This document shows positions 57,424 to 64,000 of a stretch of DNA of 64,000 nucleotides, one piece after another (position 1 is the first letter of the stretch; every line of letters starts with the position of its first letter). The DNA is from Pseudoalteromonas sp. Scap06. Its GTDB lineage: Bacteria > Pseudomonadota > Gammaproteobacteria > Enterobacterales > Alteromonadaceae. The notes under the pieces are model-generated. The model saw nothing but the letters and a program-made list of their open reading frames with translations, searched no databases and was not told the DNA's origin. Both the position numbers and the translations under genes were made by a program. Where the stretch lies: NCBI RefSeq assembly GCF_013394165.1, contig NZ_CP041330.1, positions 372,001-436,000 on the forward strand. Direction: 5' to 3'.

Positions 57424-58392
57424 TCACCCTACTTGACTAAAAATATAACCTTGGTAAATCATAAATGCGACGATGAGTACGCCACCTTCTAGTCTATTGA
57501 TACGTCTTTGACCTCTAAAGTTCAATGACATAGCAATAAGTGCCAAGGTTGCACCGATCATAATTAAAACATCACGGTTAGCTACTGATGCGTCAATAAC
57601 TGATGGGTTAATTAATCCTGCCAGCGGTAACACCGCGAGAATATTAAAAATATTTGAGCCAACAATGTTACCCAGTGCTAGATCATCTTCATTTTTAAGA
57701 ACACCCGCAATGGAAGCAGCAAGTTCAGGTAGGCTGGTGCCTATGGCTATTATGGTTAAACCAATTACTAAGTCACTTAAGCCAAAATATTTTGCAATAT
57801 CAACGGCTGAGCCAACTAAAAAGTGTGAGCTAACAGGAAGTAAAATCATTCCGACGACTAACCAAAAAACGGCTTTTTTGGTTGGGACATTATCAGGTAC
57901 TTCATCACAGGCTTCGCTAACAAAGGGGTCGTCTTGGTTTTTTGCTCGCAGTGATACAAAAATAAGTCCACCAATAAAAACAACAAAACCAAAGAGTAAG
58001 GCTGCGCCTTCAAAAAACGAAAAGTAGTTATCTGAAAAAATATACCAAGTAGCGATAGACACCAATAATACCAGTGGAATTTCTCGTTTTAATGTACTTG
58101 AAGAGACTGAAAGCGGTCTTAAAAGCGCTGTAATACCTAATACTAATAATATGTTAGTGATGTTTGAACCAACTGCATTACCTACGGCTGTATCGGTTTT
58201 ATTTGCCAAAGCAGCCGAAGCGGATACCATCATTTCAGGGGCCGATGAGCCCATAGCTACCACTGTTAAACCTACAATTAATGTTGGTACGCCAAAGTTT
58301 TTAGCCAGTGCCGCCGCACCATAAACAAACCTGTCCGCACTCCATACGAGAGCCGCAAAACCGAGAATTAAAATGACAAACGAGGTAACCAT
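57424..58392 (-). CDS. yrbG: Calcium/sodium antiporter (YrbG, CaCA family)
   Basis: 322 residues, ten membrane segments in two inverted halves. The alpha repeats are GLTVVAMGSSAPEMMVSASAA near 42 and GLTIIAIGTSLPELAASIAGV near 205, each followed by GN-VGSNI. Likely exchanges Ca2+ for Na+; no phenotype is known in E. coli. Heads the leftward operon, divergent from mlaF. Confidence 0.93.
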   Translation of the reverse strand: MVTSFVILILGFAALVWSADRFVYGAAALAKNFGVPTLIVGLTVVAMGSSAPEMMVSASAALANKTDTAVGNAVGSNITNILLVLGITALLRPLSVSSSTLKREIPLVLLVSIATWYIFSDNYFSFFEGAALLFGFVVFIGGLIFVSLRAKNQDDPFVSEACDEVPDNVPTKKAVFWLVVGMILLPVSSHFLVGSAVDIAKYFGLSDLVIGLTIIAIGTSLPELAASIAGVLKNEDDLALGNIVGSNIFNILAVLPLAGLINPSVIDASVANRDVLIMIGATLALIAMSLNFRGQRRINRLEGGVLIVAFMIYQGYIFSQVG

Positions 58393-58657
58393 TGTGATAA
58401 GCCAGTTAGTGTAAATTCAGATAGCGCGAATAGTAACAAAAGCCACCATAAAAGTATAAGTAAAAGAGTAAGCTGTAATACATTAGGCGGTTATTAAAAT
58501 AATTATTTAATGGGTTAACTTGCTTGTTTAAGCATCGGTTAAGTCAATTTGTCGCAGTCTTATAGCTGTTTTTGCGTGGCTATTACAAAATCTTACGAAT
58601 TGTTTTTTCCATCTTGACCAAAAAACCCTTAAAATAGAAATATGAGAGAATATTGTT

Positions 58658-59473
58658 ATGGAGAGCGACTTGTCGCAATCAATAGTAGAAGTCAAGGATG
58701 TTACCTTTTCTAGAGGCGATAGGGTCATATACAAAAATATGAGCTTTGATGTCCCAGAAGGTAAAATTACTGCCATTATGGGGCCAAGCGGAATTGGCAA
58801 AACCACGATGCTGCGCTTAATTGGTGGCCAGCTCAAACCCGACTCCGGTGATATTTTATTTAAAAACGACAGCATAGTTGCCATGTCCCGTAAAGAGCTC
58901 TACGCGGCACGTAAACGTATGAGTATGTTATTTCAAAGCGGTGCATTATTTACCGATATGTCGGTGTTCGACAATATCGCATTTCCTATCCGCGAGCACA
59001 CACAGCTCAGTGAAGATTTAATTCGTTTAGTGGTTTTAATGAAACTACAAGCAGTTGGCTTACGTGGTGCTAAAGATTTAATGCCTTCAGAGTTATCCGG
59101 TGGTATGGCACGTCGTGCAGCCTTGGCTCGCTCTATAGCGCTTGATCCTGAACTGATTATGTATGATGAGCCTTTTGCAGGACAAGATCCTATCTCAATG
59201 GGAGTGTTGGTTAAGCTTATTAAATCTTTAAATGAAGTACTTGGTTTATCTTCTTTAATTGTTACGCACGATGTGACTGAAGTAATGAGCATTGCCGACC
59301 ACGTTATTATTATTGCCGATCAAGGTGTGATTGGTAGCGGCACGCCAGATGAAATGCGTCAGCACGAATCACCACTTGTGCAACAATTTTTAAAAGGATT
59401 ATCAGATGGGCCTGTACCATTTCATTATCCAGCACAAACCTATGCAGATGAACTGTTAGGAGAGCCGCAGTAA
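58658..59473 (+). CDS. mlaF: Phospholipid transporter ATPase MlaF
   Basis: 271 residues. Walker [17 protein letters not shown], signature [39 protein letters not shown] block with Walker B, and switch His in VTHDVTEVM. Powers MlaFEDB at the inner membrane. Stop overlaps the mlaE start (TAATG). TTGACC at 58614 may be a -35, but a matching -10 is unclear. Confidence 0.96.
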   Translation: MESDLSQSIVEVKDVTFSRGDRVIYKNMSFDVPEGKITAIMGPSGIGKTTMLRLIGGQLKPDSGDILFKNDSIVAMSRKELYAARKRMSMLFQSGALFTDMSVFDNIAFPIREHTQLSEDLIRLVVLMKLQAVGLRGAKDLMPSELSGGMARRAALARSIALDPELIMYDEPFAGQDPISMGVLVKLIKSLNEVLGLSSLIVTHDVTEVMSIADHVIIIADQGVIGSGTPDEMRQHESPLVQQFLKGLSDGPVPFHYPAQTYADELLGEPQ

Positions 59474-60252
59474 TGTTGGATTTACTACAAAAAATAGGCC
59501 ATAAAACACTAGGTCGTTTTGCTGCACTTGGGCGCTCCACTCACATGCTAGCAAGTGCATTATGGCATTTACCCAATTTTAAAAAAGGTACGCCTCTGCT
59601 AGTGCGCCAACTTTACATGGTTGGTTCACAATCGCTGTTGATTATTGTTGTGTCGGGATTATTTATCGGCATGGTTTTAGCGCTGCAAGGTTATACCGTT
59701 TTAGTTGATTATGGCGCAGAAGATAGCCTAGGTCCGTTAGTAGCGCTTAGCTTGTTACGTGAGCTTGGACCGGTAGTTACTGCGTTATTATTTGCAGGCA
59801 GGGCAGGCAGTGCGTTAACTGCTGAAATCGGCTTAATGAAAGCCACCGAGCAATTATCGTCGCTAGAGATGATGGCTATCGATCCGCTTAGACGTATTAT
59901 TGCGCCGCGATTTTGGGCTGGCTTAATTAGTATGCCGCTACTGGCGTTAATTTTTTCAGCGGTCGCTATTATTGGTGCTCACTTAGTGGGTGTTGATTGG
60001 CTAGGCGTTGATACCGGAAGCTTTTGGTCAATAATGCAATCTCAGGTGTCGTTTGAAAAAGATATACTAAACGGTTTAATTAAAAGTATCGTATTTGCGA
60101 TTGTTGTAACTTGGATTGCGCTTTATAAAGGGTATGACTGTATTCCTACATCAGAGGGGATCAGCAAGGCAACAACAGAAACAGTGGTACATTCATCACT
60201 GGCGGTATTAGGTTTTGACTTTATTTTGACAGCGGTAATGTTTACTAGCTAA
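59473..60252 (+). CDS. mlaE: Phospholipid transporter permease MlaE
   Basis: 259 residues, MlaE family with five membrane segments: [58 protein letters not shown] EQ-loop region, [25 protein letters not shown]. One-base overlap with mlaF. Confidence 0.96.
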   Translation: MLDLLQKIGHKTLGRFAALGRSTHMLASALWHLPNFKKGTPLLVRQLYMVGSQSLLIIVVSGLFIGMVLALQGYTVLVDYGAEDSLGPLVALSLLRELGPVVTALLFAGRAGSALTAEIGLMKATEQLSSLEMMAIDPLRRIIAPRFWAGLISMPLLALIFSAVAIIGAHLVGVDWLGVDTGSFWSIMQSQVSFEKDILNGLIKSIVFAIVVTWIALYKGYDCIPTSEGISKATTETVVHSSLAVLGFDFILTAVMFTS

Positions 60253-60266
60253 TAGGGTATTAAATA

Positions 60267-60815
60267 ATGAATTCACGGAAATTAGAAATTTTAGTTGGTT
60301 TTTTTGTCGCACTGGGTATTTTAGCATTTTCAATGCTAGCGCTTAAAGTGGCTAATTCAGGTATTAGCGGCTCAGGTGAAACCTACACATTAAACGCCAA
60401 GTTTGAAAATATAGGCTCATTAAAAACTCGCGCGCCCATTAAAGTAGGGGGAGTTGTTATTGGTCGTGTCGAGTCAATTTATGTACACCCGCAAGAGTTT
60501 TTACCTGTGGTGAACATGAGTATTGATGCGCAGTATTTATGTCGTTTTTCAGATACCAGCTCTATCTCAATTTTAACCTCGGGTATTTTAGGTGAGCAAT
60601 ATTTAGGTATTAACCCTGTGATCGCCTCGGATTCAGCTAAGCAACGTTGTTTAGGCGAAGATGTTGCAAACAGTGCACAAGACCAAGCTATTGATGATTT
60701 ATTTGGGGTGCAAAGCAAAGCATTAGCAAGTGGCGATTCAATCACTGATACCAAATCGGCATTGGTACTTGAAGAATTAATTGGCCAGTTCTTATTCAAC
60801 CAAGGTAGTGAGTAA
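60267..60815 (+). CDS. mlaD: Phospholipid-binding MCE protein MlaD
   Basis: 182 residues: N-terminal membrane anchor (ILVGFFVALGILAFSMLALKV) and one MCE domain (YTLNAKFENIGSLKTRAPIKVGGVVIGRVESI, SILTSGILGEQYLGI). Forms the hexameric ring of the Mla complex. Length matches E. coli MlaD. Confidence 0.95.
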   Translation: MNSRKLEILVGFFVALGILAFSMLALKVANSGISGSGETYTLNAKFENIGSLKTRAPIKVGGVVIGRVESIYVHPQEFLPVVNMSIDAQYLCRFSDTSSISILTSGILGEQYLGINPVIASDSAKQRCLGEDVANSAQDQAIDDLFGVQSKALASGDSITDTKSALVLEELIGQFLFNQGSE

Positions 60816-60820
60816 TTATT

Positions 60821-61501
60821 ATGTTGAAAACATTTTTAGTAAGTATTGCGCTGGTAAGTTTAATGCTATTACAAAGCGTGCAAGCAGCAGAAGTAAAATT
60901 AACTGATCCTAATAAAATGGTACGTCAAGTTGCTGACAATACCTTTGCACGAATTACTCAAGATCAACCATTAATAGTAAAAGATAAAGAACATTTACGT
61001 GTTATTGTTGAAGAAGAGTTAATGCCGTACATCGACTACAAATATGCAGCACTAAGAGTGTTAGGTAGCGAAGTGTCTAAGGTACGCGCAATTACCGACA
61101 AGGCAGAAAAAGCAAAAGCAATTGAAGATATTCAGCGTTTTATTGGTGCGTTTAGAGAGTACTTAGTTGCCACCTATGCCGGTGTATTTACCCAATACAC
61201 TAATCAACAAGTTGAATTTGCTGCCGAGCAACCGTTTAAAGGTAAAGACGTGGTGGTGGTAAAAACCAAAATTGTTGAAGCAGGTAAACCTGATATAAAA
61301 ATTGATTTTAAAGTACGTGAAGACCGAAGCGGTGAGTGGCGAGCTTACGACATGATTGCTGAAGGGATTAGTTTACTTGATGCAAAACAAAGTGAACTTC
61401 AGGGGATTTTACGCCAACAAGGTATTGACCATGTTAGCAGCTTATTAGAGCAAAAAAGTAAGCTACCGGTTCAGTTTAGAGGCAGCGATACAAATGAGTA
61501 A
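60821..61501 (+). CDS. mlaC: Periplasmic phospholipid carrier MlaC
   Basis: 226 residues. Signal peptide ends near QSVQA-AEV. MlaC/Ttg2D fold: MVRQVADNTFARI, LMPYIDYKYAALRVLG, FIGAFREYLVATYAGVFTQYTNQQVEF, and WRAYDMIAEGISLLDAKQSEL. Shuttles phospholipid between MlaA and MlaFEDB. Overlaps mlaB by 8 bases. Confidence 0.95.
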   Translation: MLKTFLVSIALVSLMLLQSVQAAEVKLTDPNKMVRQVADNTFARITQDQPLIVKDKEHLRVIVEEELMPYIDYKYAALRVLGSEVSKVRAITDKAEKAKAIEDIQRFIGAFREYLVATYAGVFTQYTNQQVEFAAEQPFKGKDVVVVKTKIVEAGKPDIKIDFKVREDRSGEWRAYDMIAEGISLLDAKQSELQGILRQQGIDHVSSLLEQKSKLPVQFRGSDTNE

Positions 61502-61787
61502 ATTGGCAATTAGCCAAGTTGATGAGCAGCATTTACGAGTTACTGGTGAATTGACTCATAACTCAATTGGCAATGAACGGCTTCTGAACACTAAGCGACA
61601 AACTAAGCATAAAACCCTTTATTTTGACCTAAGTGAGGTCACAAGGGTTGACACAGCCGGCTTAGCTTGGTTAATTCACTCTTTTACAGAATTTAAGCAG
61701 CAAGGCATTCGCCTTGAATTGCAAAACCCACCTGAACAACTGCAAAACCTTATGCAGTTGGGTCAGGTTACAACCCTATTTGAGTGA
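61494..61787 (+). CDS. mlaB: STAS-domain protein MlaB
   Basis: 97 residues, STAS domain with [20 protein letters not shown], including the conserved Thr next to Ala-Gly-Leu. Cytoplasmic subunit that stabilises MlaF. Confidence 0.9.
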   Translation: MSKLAISQVDEQHLRVTGELTHNSIGNERLLNTKRQTKHKTLYFDLSEVTRVDTAGLAWLIHSFTEFKQQGIRLELQNPPEQLQNLMQLGQVTTLFE

Positions 61788-61792
61788 GAGTT

Positions 61793-62050
61793 ATGGAAAC
61801 GAGTCAAGTCGAAACATTATTACGCGACGAACTTCAGTTAGCTGAAGTGCATGTAAAAGCCAATGGCAGTCATTATGAAGTAATTGCAGTTGGTGAATGC
61901 TTTGACGGATTAAGTCGTGTTAAAAAGCAACAGTTAGTGTATGGCCCATTAATGAATACTATTTCAGATGGTACCATTCACGCTGTTTCTATCCGCGCTT
62001 TTACTCCGACTGAGTGGAAACGTGAGCAAAAATTCATTTTACCGCAATAA
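61793..62050 (+). CDS. ibaG: BolA-family protein IbaG
   Basis: 85 residues from the ATG at 61793; an in-frame GTG at 61784 overlaps the mlaB stop. BolA fold: [49 protein letters not shown] core with the conserved His in IHAVSIRAF. Binds monothiol glutaredoxin Fe-S clusters in E. coli. Between mlaB and murA as usual. Confidence 0.93.
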   Translation: METSQVETLLRDELQLAEVHVKANGSHYEVIAVGECFDGLSRVKKQQLVYGPLMNTISDGTIHAVSIRAFTPTEWKREQKFILPQ

Positions 62051-62064
62051 ATAAGGCCCCTTAG

Positions 62065-63324
<1,260 letters not shown>

Positions 63325-63355
63325 TTATATTAATACAATTATTATTCTAACGCAT

Positions 63356-63386
63356 AAAAAACGCGATTATATATCGCGTTTTTTTA
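63356..63386. terminator. Bidirectional intrinsic terminator
   Basis: AAAAAACGCGATTATATATCGCGTTTTTTT region: stem AACGCGAT/ATCGCGTT with T runs. Between converging murA and degS. Confidence 0.88.
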
Positions 63387-63415
63387 TGTCTAATGCCAAA
63401 ATATAAACAAGCGCT

Positions 63416-64000
63416 TTATAGCTTGGTTTCGAGCTCGGCTACTTTCACCATTATTTTTTGTATTTTACCGTTACGGTATAGCTCAAACTCAATTTCTTTA
63501 CCTGGCTCGGTACTGCCTATCTTTTTTAATACATTTTGTGGATTAGCCACTGAAAGCCCAGCAATTTTAATTACAATATCTTGCTCTTCTATACCCGCCT
63601 GCCATGCAGGACCTAGAGGGTCGAGATTGGTAATACGCATGCCTGCGACAGGCGTTAAGCTATCATTGACCTCTTTGCCTGTACTATCTACTGCAGTGCC
63701 TTCAAAGCCCAAATAACCACGAACAACACGACCATGGCGAATAAGTTTACCCATAACTTCTTTAGCAAGGGTGTAAGGTACAGCAAAAAATATTCCCTGA
63801 ATGTTCAAGTTCTCACGGGTTTTAAATTGGGCTGAGGTGATCCCTACTAAGTCGCCATTAGAATTTACCAGCGCTCCCCCCGAATTACCCACGTTAATAG
63901 CGGCATCCATCTGCAATAAATTATTGTAAGGACTGTCGGTAATTTTTTGCTTACCAGTGGCGCTAATGATCCCCTGAGTAATTGTTTGCCCTAAATTTAA
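63416..64000 (-). CDS. degS: S1C serine endopeptidase DegS, 5' end outside the window
   Basis: The last 195 codons; the frame is open to the window edge. The visible part begins LNLGQTITQGIISATG, then the active-site LLQMDAAINVGNSGGALVN (catalytic Ser in GNSGG), and a single PDZ domain (about 100 residues: YLGFEGTAVDSTGKE, AGIEEQDIVIKIAGLSV, EIEFELYRNGKIQKIM), ending ETKL. One PDZ only makes DegS more likely than DegQ/DegP. DegS starts RseA cleavage in the sigma-E response. Confidence 0.93.
   Translation of the reverse strand, partial: LNLGQTITQGIISATGKQKITDSPYNNLLQMDAAINVGNSGGALVNSNGDLVGITSAQFKTRENLNIQGIFFAVPYTLAKEVMGKLIRHGRVVRGYLGFEGTAVDSTGKEVNDSLTPVAGMRITNLDPLGPAWQAGIEEQDIVIKIAGLSVANPQNVLKKIGSTEPGKEIEFELYRNGKIQKIMVKVAELETKL

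Overview
The window looks like a chromosomal segment from a marine gammaproteobacterium of the Pseudoalteromonas/Alteromonadales type. This rests on moderately AT-rich DNA, gammaproteobacterial gene orders (kdsD-kdsC-lptCAB-rpoN-hpf-ptsN-rapZ-npr facing mlaFEDCB-ibaG-murA; epmB facing efp-epmA), and families typical of that group (DUF3034, DUF3016, DUF2884, DUF2333, TIGR03899, TIGR04219, YjfB-like). The genus is inferred from memory of gene content, not from a search. Almost everything is housekeeping or lineage core. There is no prophage, insertion sequence, integron or CRISPR array.

Layout. 1-4630: tail of an old-yellow-enzyme reductase, a periplasmic PEBP protein, then a leftward block with a CDP-glycerol glycerophosphotransferase-like enzyme and an ABC ATPase/FtsX-type permease/DUF3299 set that resembles a zinc-related transporter. 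4809-10258: purC, then a tight four-gene unit of a cupredoxin-like protein, a membrane GGDEF-EAL protein, a DUF3034 protein and a lipid-anchored truncated haemoglobin. 10301-21778: GT25 glycosyltransferase, mercaptopyruvate sulfurtransferase, a CWC-DUF5522 protein, fbp, a large zinc metalloprotease, rsuA, zapE, galE and small proteins. 21775-24430: EF-P and its lysylation enzymes. 24701-27815: TonB receptor, thioesterase, META lipoprotein.

27919-34532 is a thiamine operon, thiC-thiO-thiS-thiG-thiDE-thiF, behind a TPP riboswitch and terminator. It is followed by psd, rsgA and orn, and then three tRNA-Gly(GCC) genes with a broken fourth copy. A perfect tandem TTTTAGG heptamer array (about 16.7 units) carries the stop codon of yjbQ. 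38551-46582 holds cheX, zur, marC, dusA, a psp operon with a sigma-54-like promoter, a PCu(A)C copper chaperone and lineage-specific envelope proteins. 46882-50496: the YgiQ radical SAM protein and mgtE.

50603-64000 is the conserved envelope and nitrogen-PTS region. The leftward genes cover LPS export, Kdo synthesis, sigma-54, ribosome hibernation and PTS-Ntr. The rightward genes cover the Mla phospholipid transporter, IbaG and MurA. A 5'-truncated degS closes the window. The most interesting leads are the cupredoxin/c-di-GMP/DUF3034/haemoglobin unit, the heptamer array at a stop codon, the damaged tRNA-Gly copy containing a palindrome, and an inverted repeat lying inside the thiamine operon.
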